A stretch of DNA of 64,000 nt from Gyromitra esculenta (lineage: Eukaryota > Ascomycota > Pezizomycetes > Pezizales > Discinaceae), in the NCBI GenBank assembly GCA_038503075.1, contig JBCAML010000002.1, forward strand, positions 3,472,001 to 3,536,000. Reading direction: 5' to 3'. A model generated the notes under the pieces. That model saw nothing but the letters and a program-made list of their open reading frames with translations. It was not told the DNA's origin and did not search any database. This document shows positions 1-10,905 of the stretch, one piece after another (the first letter of the stretch is position 1; each line of letters opens with the position of its first letter). Made by a program: the position numbers and the translations under genes.

Positions 1-487
1 TTAGGTAAAATACTATCATTTTCCTCCCATTGCGAGAATAGCGGGTATAAGGTGGTACGTTATTGGTATTACGATCAAGCGAGAAGAATAATATATGAGG
101 AGCATGGGAGGAGATGAAGGATGAAAGAGCGTGGAAGGGAGAAGTTCAGAGAGGGGGGGGTTTATACTCAAGGTCAGTTCGCAGACTCTACGTATACTAA
201 GTCCCTGCTGTTAAGTTGTGTGAGTCACTTGATACCGATAATCAGTGAGGATCAGATGTTCAGGGTATTCGCATCATAGCGTGTCACTCGTTAACAACAA
301 AATAAGGTCACGAGCCTGTGGTGGGCCTGCTTTGTAACGTACTGAATGTAACTAGCCTATTGGATCGATTTATGGTAAATTTGCAGTAGGAGGAATTCAT
401 GCTTTGAAGTATGTTTTAATTCTTATAAATTTTCATTATTGAACTAATATTTTAAAGAGATTGATATGCTTCTAAACTCGAAAGTGG
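1..487. other. Intergenic, no gene seen
   Basis: No convincing reading frame or RNA gene is visible. The stretch is A+T-rich with a short G run near 155-163. It lies downstream of the LtrA-type gene, so its right edge should hold that gene's 3' untranslated region. Confidence 0.5.
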
Positions 488-2534
488 CTACTCTAATTTT
501 TCTGAGGTAGCAGCGTTAGCCTTATTCCCTTTCTCATGAGCGGCCGCTTCCTCATCCTGTTCACAGAACATGTCTTTGCCTCCCTCTAAGTAGTTCCATG
601 ATGCGTCCATACCACCAAGCATCTCCCATACCAACGTAAATAATAACAATACAGTGCAAATAGCTAACAAACTTGTGATCGATAACTTCTCCGGGGAAGC
701 TAGTGGGAGGCATGCGATAATAATGGCAAACGGAGCGCGCCATATCCGACGAAGCCACTGAATATTCAATCAGCGAGCTTAAGGATGATAGGTTTCCGGA
801 GCACTTACTGCCCGGAAAAACATAATACACTTCGTATCTTTGTCCTCATCTGCTTCGTGATGCAAGAGCGATATCCAGTAAAGACATAACAGCCCAATCG
901 CTAACCCCCCGCAAAACAGCCATCTCAATCCTTGCCAATCTCCTTTCGCCGGGAAAGCATCTTCCGCTCTCTTTGTGAGATTTTCCTCGATACCAGCAAG
1001 ATCATCTCCGTACTTCACAAAAACAGCACAAATATCGCCCGTAATCAGTAACGACGCACTGAGCGGCAAATGCAGTATGATCCACTGAAAGGCGTTATAC
1101 ACTTTCCACCTTAATGCATGTATCCCACTCTCTGGATTTTCTCGCGAACCATCGCAAGACATGTACAACCAACACAAACAGAAAGCTATAATTAGTGACA
1201 TCGCAGCTCTCCCAAACCTACTGTCGATGTTATCCAGCCCAGCAGGGGAGGCCCAAACGAGTCCGTATAGGAATTCACCTAGAACTATGATATAGAATGC
1301 ACCCATGCGTTCGATGTGATGGTCGATATCTACAGCGGTGGTGTATTTGAGTTTAAAGTGTTGCTTGAACCACCGGTTATGAGTTACCATATTTGCCACC
1401 TCGTCGGCGAGGAAGGCAATGATCGCAATAGCGATCTTGGATCCATTTGAGACACGATCTGGTGATAGAAACAAGGGTGTCCATATAGGAATCGTGGCGA
1501 GAGCGAGGAGGTTATAATAGCGAAGCTGGAGAGCATGCTGATGGACAGTTAGAGAGTATAAGAGGTTGATACAGACTTGATGCAGAGTATTAGCTGGAGC
1601 TCAGATGTTTCATTGCTTTCCGGATTAATTACTCAATGAGATACGAGCTGCCAAGAATGACCCCACTGTGACTCGAATTGCTGATAGGCTTTCGTCGATA
1701 AATACTGCATTGTTGCCATAGAGCAACATTAAAATCATGACCCAAACTATCAAGACACGCTGAACTATATCGTCGTTATAGTACATGTTCATAAGGTTCG
1801 TAAGATCACTCCAAATCCGCCTAAATAATTGATCAACTGCTGTCAGCTCTTAGTACTGGCAACAAGGTGAATTCTAGGATGTGTAATACCAAGCTGGTCT
1901 ATAAATCATTAGCTTCTCATAATCGGGGTATTAGCGCAAAAAGGGCTTAATCCTCACATAAAGATGAGTATATATTTCCCTAGATGTGCAGAGGAGGTAG
2001 GATGATGAACCATATCCTCCGCAAAGTTTGCAGCTAGGCCAATATACCTAGCGCTCGCAGTATCCAATGGAGTATATGTTAGCAACTGCGATTGAAACTG
2101 CGGTTTCTCAGCCTCTGAAAAGATAGAATTACACACAATAAGTCTAAGAAAAGTTCAAATTTTCCAGCCTGCCTAGGGACACCATCATCACACTGTTTGT
2201 GCAAGTCCCCATTATCTGTGAAATATTGTCTTGCCCGTGGTCTTGCAATTAGGTATTTACGTGTTTTGAGATGTGGATTGTGGTGTGGTGGATGTTTGGA
2301 TTGGATCGCGTGAACCACTGTGTGCCGGTGGCTTGGTACATGGGGATGGAAATGACCATGATGGCTTTCAGGTTCATGTGGATGGCTGTGGTGGAGGAGG
2401 TTTATATGAGGGTGATGGTTGTGTCCAATGCCATTGCCATTGCCGTCATCGCCCTTTTCATGCTTTATATGAGCAGTGGCTGGTGGTGCTGTGAAGTTCC
2501 CGACTTGAGAATTTGTTTCGATAGTTGGGTTCAT
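488..2534 (-). CDS. LtrA-family (low temperature requirement A) multi-pass membrane protein
   Basis: Predicted multi-pass membrane protein of the LtrA family, whose biochemical role in fungi is not settled. Hand-built exons are 2534-2137, 2047-1958, 1820-1645, 1593-809 and 757-488. They total 572 residues with all phases matching. Family signatures appear in order: KFELFLDLLYIGLAANFAED after the first splice, then a WSDL..LMN..YNDD..QR segment, LYGNNA, and several hydrophobic helices to the end. The last intron (758-808) is clear, with GTAAGT, CTGAT and CAG. The first ~75 residues are extremely rich in histidine (His-His, His-Pro-His runs), which is unusual for the family and suggests a cytoplasmic metal-binding or disordered tail. 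The third exon junction gives a slightly short loop before WSDL, so a small exon could be missing between 1821 and 1957. The family call is firm; the exact splicing is less so. Confidence 0.82.
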
Positions 2535-3241
2535 GACTGCGACTTCTGCTGTAGTACCGTTGCTTTTTTAAGTGGGCGATTTCCTGGCCCACAATGTTAC
2601 ACTTTAGTTGATGGTTTTGACTAAAATGCAGATGAAAGATACGGACTGAACCAGGTATTTAAGAACAGAGATCGATCGTGGCGGCGTGCTTCCCGAGTGA
2701 AGGGTTCGCCCGTGGCTTCCGAAGCCTTCCGGGGGGTAATACATAGAAAATCTTACTGGTCCGATCGTTACACCAAAAGATAACAGCCTGGGCAGAGAAG
2801 AGGTTGTAATTTGTAACTGGCAAGATGTATGTCTCATACGCTGCAGCGCTGCGTTGTTATCAACGCGACGCGATTGAATCGCGGTCTATCAAAAAACAAT
2901 CTTATATGCACATAGGTACCTGATGTCAGTGTATACAAACAATTCGAGATATATGAACTTAGATCTTAGTAATTAGCTATCTCAAGTACGCCTCTACCCT
3001 ATTATGGAGGACTAGTAAGTTATAAGTGCTTCAAGAGCCATAGCATGGCGGATAGAAGCTTCGGCTAGCTATATAGATGTACTATATGAATGGACTCGAA
3101 TGGAGAACTGCAGGTAGAGAGATCTCGGTACTCAAACCCTACCTATAAAGTACCTGCTATGTACGTACTAGTATTGTAATTTTCTGTAGTGGAGTGATGA
3201 TTCCTCATCCGGTTGTGAAGTTCTAATCAATAGGATTGTAA
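2535..3241. other. Intergenic, upstream of LtrA gene
   Basis: This should contain the promoter of the minus-strand LtrA gene. No gene, tRNA or long repeat is visible. A GC-rich patch with partial inverted symmetry (CTTCCGAAGCCTTCCGGGG) lies at 2714-2735. Confidence 0.4.
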
Positions 3242-3710
3242 ATGTATGTTCCGCCCCACATGCCAAGATCTAAGATTTGCAAAGAGAGCAGTGGGATTTG
3301 CAAAGCGAACAAACTGTTTATACCAATGTTGACAAATAGTACAACTTTTGATATGGGCTGTTCCAGGAACAAAGCTTGTTCAAAATCTCAATTTTTATAT
3401 TTCTCCGAGGGCGCAAAAACTGGAAAAAAAAATCTCTTTGTGAGATTGTTGATTTAATTATGTTAAAAAACAAAGGGCTCTACAAAATTTTCGGTGTTTA
3501 TTAATTTCTATTTTTAGTTTTTCAATTTTTCAATTCTTGCTCCATGGCTAATTAAAAATCTATTTTGGAATAGTGCACTTTAAATATGGGACAGCACTTC
3601 TAATATGGGTTGTACTAGATACAAAGTTATTCCATTTACAAATATTTGTAAGTGGTACATCGATCTGATTTGCAAATACCAGATCTTGGCATATGGGACG
3701 GAACATACAT
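3242..3710. mobile_element. MITE-like element with ~40 bp terminal inverted repeats
   Basis: The first ~40 bases, beginning ATGTATGTTCCG, reappear as an imperfect reverse complement at the right edge (about 3672-3710). Shared blocks are ATGTATGTTCCG, CCAAGATCT and ATTTGCA. The 469 bp interior is A+T-rich and has no transposase, so this looks like a non-autonomous element. A short open frame inside the left end (3242-3457) is just the repeat being read through. Target-site duplication is unclear. A related partial sequence sits at the right end of the window (about 63919-63982), which supports a dispersed family. Confidence 0.75.
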
Positions 3711-3893
3711 ATAATTACTACATGTAGTTATCATGTTGGAGGTGGTTGGTGGTAATAAAAACAACGGAGATATTCACACGGGGATTTTATAATTACGATT
3801 ATGTTCAAGACAAAACAGTGCAATCAACGAGTTATTTTATTACTCTTTGGTATCAGGTGACAACCTATGACTTGGATAGCAGACATCCTAAGA

Positions 3894-4568
3894 TTAATTC
3901 TGCGTAACTGCACCTTCACTCCGCATATGCCACATCTCGCCTTTACCCATCCCATTCCTGATATAGTCGATCGTAGCGTTACCGACTTCCGTTTTTTTCC
4001 ATTCCAAATGGGCTTCAACGCTCTCCCAGCCGATTGCCACCACGAAACACTTCTCATCCTCGACGGACCATCCGCCCGAATGGGCTTTGTAGCCAGGCGC
4101 AAGCTTCAGGCCCTCCTCGAATTTCGCGTAACCTTTGAGCCACTCATCTTTGCTCATTTCGGGTACGATGAAAAATTTCCCAATTTCTGTTACTGGGGCT
4201 GTGAACGCTGGGGTAGGCGGGTGTGGGCTCAATGCAGCGTGGAAGAACGACGGTGCGGCACACCATTGAAGGAGCTTTCCCACGAAAGGTTCATATTCGG
4301 GAGATGCTATCATGTCTTTATGGGCGTCAAGGGATTCCCAATCTAAAGAAGAGAACACGTTAGAAATTAGCACATGAAATCACCGGGGAAACATACTTAG
4401 AATCCAATGGAAGGTGTTTTTATCCTCAATTTGCCAGCCATATTGGCCACCTTGAAACCCATATTTTGCTTTGATGCCAAACATTTTTTCTTGACCCTCG
4501 CCAGGTTTGAGACCTTCCTTGACCGGGAATGAGACGATCTCAGTGACTGGTACTTTGGAATCGACCAT
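3894..4568 (-). CDS. Tandem ABM-like (dimeric alpha/beta barrel) domain protein, 206 aa
   Basis: Two exons (4568-4397 and 4342-3894) are joined across a 54 nt intron and give ...FHWILNWESLDAHKDM.... The protein holds two copies of an antibiotic-biosynthesis-monooxygenase-like ferredoxin fold. Copy one runs from VTEIVSFPVK to the WESLDAH helix. Copy two starts at VTEIGKFFIV and ends with the matching WESVEAH. Single-copy ABM proteins work as dimers, so two copies in one chain probably form an internal pseudo-dimer. Many such fungal proteins are uncharacterised, and some act as heme- or cofactor-free monooxygenases or as stress proteins. No signal peptide is seen. The start is the ATG opening MVDSKVPVTE, directly before the first domain. 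The substrate is unknown. Confidence 0.8.
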
Positions 4569-5345
4569 CTTGCTTTAGAAGTATCGGAGATTCTGTTTTC
4601 GGGGAAATTGATGAGATTGGAAGTGCTTTCGAAGTGCTTTCTGATGAATGGGCTTGAGCTACTGATGCCTTTTCAGTGAATGAGGGGCATTTAAATAGTA
4701 AAGAGGGGCAGGAGAGAGATCCGATCCTCCGACAAGATTAGTATGGGCTTCCGGAGAGCTTCGGCCCCACCCCACACTAAATTCATCTGCCTATGTCTGT
4801 ATCTAACCCATTCAGGACACAAAACTTTGATAATATCGCTAATTTGGCTATGACGCAATTTGGACTAGTAACAATACCCCTCGAGGCTCTGCACGACCTT
4901 GAAGCTCTCGCCGAGCCGCGTCTGCTGCCAAGGAATATTTTGTGTTTAATCGAGCTGCTAGGGAATCACCTACTTAAAAAAAAAACCTAGACGCCACACC
5001 TATTCCTTTACTATATGTAGTCCAGCACAAGCCCAGCACGGATTATATGGAAGCTTGACTCGGGTTATAAGCTATAACCATTAACGACTACTTACCGCTG
5101 GTCCAGAGGAATAAGCTTGGTCCCTCGATCATGTGCTGGATGGTGGTGTCTTGTTCCAAATTTTTGATGGACTATTTCTACAGTACTATGATTTGGGGTG
5201 ATATATGCTCACGAGCGCGCACACTGTACACACGCCCTGGAATGTATGAAGTCAAAAGAAAATCTACTCGCTAACGTCAAACAAAAACTCGCATTCGGGG
5301 CCACGGCCGAGTAGACAAACACCTCCTTATAAAAACTTAAAAGAA
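4569..5345. other. Intergenic between ABM protein gene and tRNA-Gln
   Basis: Presumed promoter of the ABM-domain gene plus spacer up to the minus-strand tRNA. A GC-rich patch (CTTCCGGAGAGCTTCGGCC) at 4749-4767 has partial inverted symmetry. No other feature is visible. Confidence 0.4.
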
Positions 5346-5417
5346 AGGTCTTGCTGGGAGTCGAACCCAGATTACGGGAATCAGAATCCCGGGTGCTAGC
5401 CATTACACTACAAAACC
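5346..5417 (-). tRNA. tRNA-Gln (anticodon CUG)
   Basis: Read on the minus strand, this is a full cloverleaf: acceptor GGTTTTG pairs with CAAGACC, D-arm TAGTGTAATGGCTAGCAC, anticodon stem CGGGA/TCCCG around loop TTCTGAT, and TPsiC arm CTGGGTTCGACTCCCAG. The anticodon CTG reads CAG (Gln). There is no intron and CCA is not encoded. It is identical over the whole gene body to the plus-strand copy at 5643-5714. Confidence 0.95.
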
Positions 5418-5642
5418 ATCTTACGATATTCTCTTGAGTAGTATGCATTTTGTCTGAAGAGTTTTTTATTTATCCTTATTGTTCCCATGCTCTCTTGTGG
5501 GAAAACGAGTGACATTATATGACTAAAATCAACCGAAGTATACATGTGGGTGCAAAACCGTCACATAAAGTATTGAAAATAGATGGCTCATAGATTGGAT
5601 GAGCATTAAAGCGTAAATGCCGATTACCTTGTGTCAAAACAT
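5418..5642. other. Spacer between inverted tRNA-Gln genes
   Basis: This 225 bp spacer separates two divergently transcribed, identical tRNA-Gln genes. It therefore holds both upstream regions. No other feature is seen. Confidence 0.5.
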
Positions 5643-5714
5643 GGTTTTGTAGTGTAATGGCTAGCACCCGGGATTCTGATTCCCGTAATCTGGGTTCGAC
5701 TCCCAGCAAGACCT
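5643..5714 (+). tRNA. tRNA-Gln (anticodon CUG), second copy
   Basis: Same 72 nt cloverleaf as the minus-strand copy: acceptor GGTTTTG/CAAGACC, anticodon loop TTCTGAT with CTG, and T-arm GGGTTCGACTCCC, followed by a T-rich stretch (ATCTTTTTTTG) that suits RNA polymerase III termination. The two genes form an inverted pair with a spacer of about 225 bp. Confidence 0.95.
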
Positions 5715-5859
5715 ACCTATCTTTTTTTGTATTTCAAAATCCTCTTAAGCCGGAATAATTATGGTGGAATTGGGCGTGGAGAAAATGAAAAGAGGGATTT
5801 TTTTTATAGAGGTAACAGCTGCTAATACAGTTGATATTACGCTCTAAATTTAGGTGCCC

Positions 5860-6846
5860 TTACAAACATGGGTATGTAATGGCTGTTGCATTCGCATTTC
5901 GACCTATCATGTCTGTTGCCAACCCCCCCCTAGCACATCTCACCGCCGTGACAAAACTCTCAGTATTAACTAAAATATAATCTTGTTAGCTATGCCACCT
6001 CTAGGAAGATCGAAGCAACTCACGTTTTGCTCCTACTGCATTTGTATGTGTATGATCTAAAGGATACATGGCATTTGCAGCGGTATACCCAAGCTGCTGC
6101 TGTCTCCAAACAGAGTACTTTGTATGGTCGACAAAATCCACTTTTTGTGCTTGGGCGACCTTTTCAAACGTCATTCTGTTAGTATAAAGTTTAATCTAGC
6201 AGGGCAAAGGTAAATTTTTACCGTCTTCGCATAATTAGTAAAGGGCCAATCCGTAGCTAGTGTCAGGTTATTGGTCCATTTCATGGTAGGAATCATTCCG
6301 GAGAGCACAGGCGTGGCTTTCTTCGCTTTTACGTCGACAATCATCTGTCTGAGATAAGAGCCGAAGGTCCTCACTGTCTCGTTGAGCCCAGTGGAATTGG
6401 TGACGACGATCGTTTCGTCCCCAACACCGGGAAGGACTGCTCGATCCTTCCCGACATCAGTGCCTGTACCTGGAGTTCCATTGTCGTTGTGGCCCATTTC
6501 AATGACAACGAAGTCACCAGGAACTAGTAGATCAAGAAGCTGGCCCCACAACCCTTCGTTGATGAAAGAACGGGTTGAACGTCCACCGCGTGCTCGGTTG
6601 ACATAGTTGGTTGACAGGTAGTCGCCAAGATAGTAACCAAACCTGAGATAGTAAGAAGCTGGCTTAAGTACTACAATCGTGGGGAGATGGAAGAAAATAC
6701 CCTTGGATTGGTGTAGTGGCCGGATTATAGGGAGCTGCAGTGCTGTCTGAACACAGGTAGAGAGTTGAGTTGATGGATGTTGTAGCTGCAACTGGCTTGC
6801 TTGCAACGATACCCGCAAGAGAAAGGAGAAAAATTGAATATTTCAT
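5860..6846 (-). CDS. Secreted rhamnogalacturonan acetylesterase-like SGNH hydrolase (CE12 type), 270 aa
   Basis: Likely removes acetyl groups from rhamnogalacturonan I of pectin, acting outside the cell. Four exons (6846-6701, 6642-6222, 6159-6024, 5969-5860) close to 271 codons. The N-terminus MKYSIFLLSLAGIVASKPVA is a signal peptide, which is why I start here rather than at the in-frame ATG 29 codons upstream. SGNH blocks are present: block I has LYLCSDST, with Cys where Gly of GDS is usual; block II GGRSTRSF; block III EMGHND; and block V YPLDHTHTN with the catalytic Asp and His. The second intron has a textbook TACTAAC branch site, and its acceptor joins YAKT to VAQAQKVDFVDH. The family call is strong; the substrate comes from family resemblance only. 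Confidence 0.87.
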
Positions 6847-8682
6847 GATTGAATTAAAGCCTAAGATGTACTTGCTTTGGCTTTTGACTTGGCTGTGATA
6901 AAACTTCTTCAGGAGCGAGAATAAATGCTCCATATATACCTAGAACCCGTTTTTATATACAGTAGCTCTAACCGCGATTCGGATTGATGGAGGAAGTATG
7001 GAAATTTTTCGCCGGGGACGAAGTGCTGATTACAGTGTCTTCTACGGCAAAAGAAACCCTGCTCTACCCCAGAATATATGCTGCAAGGCGTTCGCCGGCC
7101 TCCCCCCAAGATGCCGAAGCTTGTCTGTACCCAACTTCCTCAGCTTGCGTGTCCGTGAAGATCGGTACCCAGGCACCAGGGATCATTGCTACTCCAGATT
7201 TACCCGTTGAACCTTTCGGTCTATTTAAAGCCGAGATCAGCACCTCAAACGAGCTCGGAAAACCGGAACTCCACGAGCAGAAAAACCAGATCTAGGCAAA
7301 AACAACCCAAGCATTCAAAATAAAACTGCATCATGTGCCATCACTCTGTCAAGCCGTTGGACCGATAATTTATATATGAAGCTACGGCTGAATTGAGGCA
7401 TCGCTTGGATCAATTGGAAATTTCTGAATACATGTGGTCCAGTTGCAGCTCCTATAGTAACACTCAGTTAAGCACATGTACTTTCATTCTTGGAGTTAGT
7501 TATATCGATGCCTGGGACCTAAGCCAGCTGCTCGTCATCGCCAGCGTAGTGATCACCACGAGTTTCTGCCTTGCCAGAATATTGTCTTAACGGTCAGCAT
7601 ATTACCGATACCAATGACGTACAGACAAAGCTTATACAGATCTTACGATGGCTTCGGCGCCAAGAGCCTGTTACGTGCATCTAGCGATCACCTTAATCTT
7701 ACATGTATGTAGTTACTAGGGGTAGGGGTGTGGAGATGGAACGCCAGGGTTTTCCGTTCTGTGAGGTCACCGTAGAAACAATGTGAGACCTGTATCATCT
7801 TCATACCCCTCCCCTAGTACTAGAAGGTCGATGATCAATGGACTGAAGAAGATATTCTCACATAACTCAGCCCTACGCGTGAGTTACACAGAACCCCATC
7901 GAAACCACTTCGCGAGACAAAATGATGCAGGAAGCCGTTGTATCGTGGTCTTACGGAATGTTAAACTCCTATGCCAAAAGGGATAACGACCCTAAGGCGT
8001 AGGATCTTCCACTCCTCACACCACCACCACCACTCCTCTAAACCTGGCAACTGTCTTAGTTTAACGATCCGGTACTGTCGACTCGTTTTCAGGCTTAGTA
8101 CTAATTTGCAAGGTCACATCTGTTGATATCGATATCTCACGAGATATATGTTATGTATACATCCAACTGTTGATCAAGTTCAACTTCTGGTATAAGTAGA
8201 ATTATTGACATAAAGAACGGTGTGGAGACAACCTTCATGACATTACCGACGTCCCATGTGCATCATTATCAATCGCTTGAGAAAAGAATCGCTTGCTCAA
8301 CATTACTCATACGCCCCAAAAAGAAACCCCAATTCCTTTTCCTTGCTTCCTTTCCTCCAACCAAACCCTAACCTCCCTTACCACCAATCCGATTAGACAG
8401 AAGAAGAGAATAAAATAAGAAACCCCAGCAACCCAATCTCATTTCATAACCATCACAACTACAGCCCGTACCCCCGCCAACCGCTTCCTCCCAACACAAA
8501 TAAGAAAAAGAATCCCTAAAGAGATCACAGGACAAAAAAAAGAACTCCCCCGAATTTTTTCCGCTAGGTATAGGTATGACATGATGGTGTGTGAAAGGGA
8601 AAAATAGACATGGTGTAAAATAAACGCGACAAAGGTAAAATATTATATGAGCACATAAACAAGTGCGTAAACACAAGAGAAA
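6847..8682. other. Intergenic, no gene seen
   Basis: Contains the promoter of the acetylesterase at the left and the 3' region of the large acidic protein gene at the right (A/T and CCACCA-rich near 8020-8040). Short open frames around 6984-7295 and 7783-7986 show no domain, biased codon use or splice partners, so I do not call them. Confidence 0.5.
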
Positions 8683-10711
8683 TCAAGAGAACCCAAAGCC
8701 TTTCGGGAACCAATGCTTTGGCTTCTCCTCCACCGCTTCATTCTCCGGCTCCGACCCCAGCCTTACAGATCCCACCTCTGTCTCTGTCTCTGCCTCTGCC
8801 TCTGCATCTGCCTCCGCCTCCATCTCTGCCTCCGCGTCTGCCTCCGCGTCTGTCTCTGCCTCCGCGTCTGCCTCCGCGTCTGTCTCTGCCTCCGCGTCTG
8901 TCTCTGCCTCCGCGTCTGCTTCGGCATCGAATTCGCCTTCCTGCTCTTGAATCTCTTCAGTCGACTCATCATTGGGCTCATCTCCACCTTCCTCAACAAG
9001 CGCTGCTTGTTCTTGGTGTTGCTCGTAAGACCCGTCCTCCAGATCCAACCGGAACACATCTTTAGAACCGGCAACATCCTGTCCAAACTCTCCCTCAAGC
9101 CCCTCAAGCCTAGCCCCTTCCTCCTCAGCCGCGACAACCTCTTCATCATTGCCTTCAATTTCTGGATCAGACACGGTCTCATCCTGCTCCTTATCATTAA
9201 CTAGCACTCGTTGTTCATCCTTGACTACACCGTTTTCTGCAACAACTGTATCTGCAACCACGGTCTCGACAGCACCACCACCACCACAGCTCTCGTTGTT
9301 GACTTCTACAGGGCACCGCTCGTCTGGTACTTCATGCACCTGGACCGTATCCATATTACTACCACGGAACGGATATGAGGACTTTGCGATTGAGCTGCTC
9401 CACGCGCCAGTAAGGTTGATGAAGCGGAACACAGTAAAGTACGTGAACAGGAAGAAGTTGATTCCTGCATAAATCATGACAGCGCGAGGTGTGAGAAGTT
9501 TGTTGAAGTCGAAATTGAACATTGTTGCCGATGTGGAAGACGTTCTACTCTTCCCTCTGCGTGATTTCGAAGTGGTTGTTGGTGTTCTCGCTCGTCCGGG
9601 TGAGTTGGGGACCGGGGCTGGGGAGGCAAGGCGATTTAATTGCCCGCTATTGCTACTACTGCTTCTCCTTACCACCGCGGCGCCAATAAGGGACTTACGG
9701 CGACCGTCGTCACGGCTGAGTGTATAGTCCAAGTCATCTATAACGCCCTCATCGGATTGATAAGGAAGGACGGAGGAAGTGCTGGTGCCACGACTGTGTC
9801 CACCACCGAGAGACGAAGATCTGTTGCTCCTAATCTTCCTGTCGTAGCCCCGAGGCCAGATCTCAACATCTATTCGCTCCATCTCGGCCCAGACTCTCTT
9901 CCACGCGCCGGGGGTCATGAGACCGTTAGAAGCGTATACGCGCAGCTGCCAGGCCTTTTTCTGAGGTGGTGAGGGAGAGATATTGAGAGCTTGCTCCCAT
10001 GTCTTTTCTTGAGGTTCCTCGGGCTCAGTGGTTTCTTCGACAAAGTCGTCGTCGATACCCAATCCATCAAGGATTAATTCCTCAAGGAGGTTATAGTCAC
10101 CTCGGGGGTGTTCCACCAACACACCTCGCTCGAGAGTGGTAGGAGTCAAGTGTCGGAGGACAACCTCTTCAGCGCCAGGGAGTAGCAGCAACGTCACATG
10201 AAGAAGGACAAGTGGAGGCTTCTTCTCATCACGATGTAGCTCCCGAGGATCATAAGATCCCGAAGAAGCGCGGGATGCCGGGGAACGGCGGCTGGAGAAT
10301 TGGTGATTCAGATTAGATTTCGCAGAGTTTGTCTGGCGGGGTCGTGGCGGGAACATGGGCGACGATGGTGATTTTCTCGAAGAAGACTGGCTCTGGACAT
10401 GGGCCATAGGAGGTGATGAAAGGGGCAAATGCGAAGGCTCCCCTTCTTCGTCTTCCCACTGCGAAGAATCCTCCCAATTCTTCCTATGGGTAGCAAAAGT
10501 GTCGTTTCCAGTTTCATAGTGATTTTGGAAATACTCGCGCTGTCCATGACGAGTCTCGTCTTCATTATCCTCGTCATCATCAGTCTCCACGGCAGGCGCC
10601 CTGTAACCCTCGGCGGATATCTCACCAGAAACGGTGCGTTGATCATTCTTGCTTCCCGTCTCTACCGAAGTCGGAGGAGAGGAAGGAATGTCGCTGTCAT
10701 TGTTTTCATTA

Positions 10712-10742
<31 letters not shown>

Positions 10743-10905
10743 TTTCACCCACGGCATCAGAATCGTAACCCTTCCCCTCCGAGCCATCAGCAGGAGCATA
10801 GGAGTCTTCGCAGTTGCTGTCAGAGACGTCGCCACCGTTGAGCATCTCCTCTTCATGCGGAGGTGGGGATGCAGGAGGACTTATGGGCTCGCGATCCGGG
10901 CTCAT
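8683..10905 (-). CDS. Large acidic protein with one membrane span and low-complexity tail, unknown function (740 aa)
   Basis: One uninterrupted frame. The N-terminal ~150 residues are acidic and disordered, with a run of about ten Asp near residues 55-65 encoded by repeated GAC. A more conserved-looking stretch follows at about residues 228-365 (LLHVTLLLLPGAEEVVLRHL, then LRVYASNGLMTPGAWKRVWA and EIWPRGYDRKIRSNRS), then a basic Ser/Arg/Lys-rich segment. A hydrophobic segment follows at about residues 475-497 (MIYAGINFFLFTYFTVF), probably a single transmembrane helix. The C-terminal third is acidic and ends in imperfect Ala-Glu-Ala-Asp repeats (about residues 655-715) before KHWFPKGFGFS. I do not recognise the family. 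The layout suggests a membrane-anchored protein with long charged arms. Confidence 0.78.
8785..8925. repeat. Imperfect short tandem repeats encoding Ala/Glu/Asp/Thr tail
   Basis: On the plus strand, units built from GCCTCCGCGTCT and TCTGTCTCTGCC alternate many times. On the coding minus strand they give the AEAD/AETD repeats of the acidic membrane protein. Such repeats vary in copy number between strains. Confidence 0.85.

Noticed and set aside
3242..3457. 71-codon plus-strand open frame beginning with ATG
   Set aside because: It lies wholly inside the left part of an inverted-repeat element and starts in the terminal repeat itself; no domain or signal.
3867..4346. 159-codon plus-strand frame
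   Set aside because: Exact antisense of the ABM-domain gene, whose minus-strand reading shows clear domain duplication and a good intron.
7990..8045. Possible CRISPR-like or satellite repeat (CCACCA tract)
   Set aside because: A short CCACCACCACCACC microsatellite only; no spacers, and the host is a eukaryote.
8713..9204. Plus-strand Leu/Cys/Arg-rich frames
   Set aside because: Antisense readings of the low-complexity AEAD repeat tract; composition is explained by the repeat.
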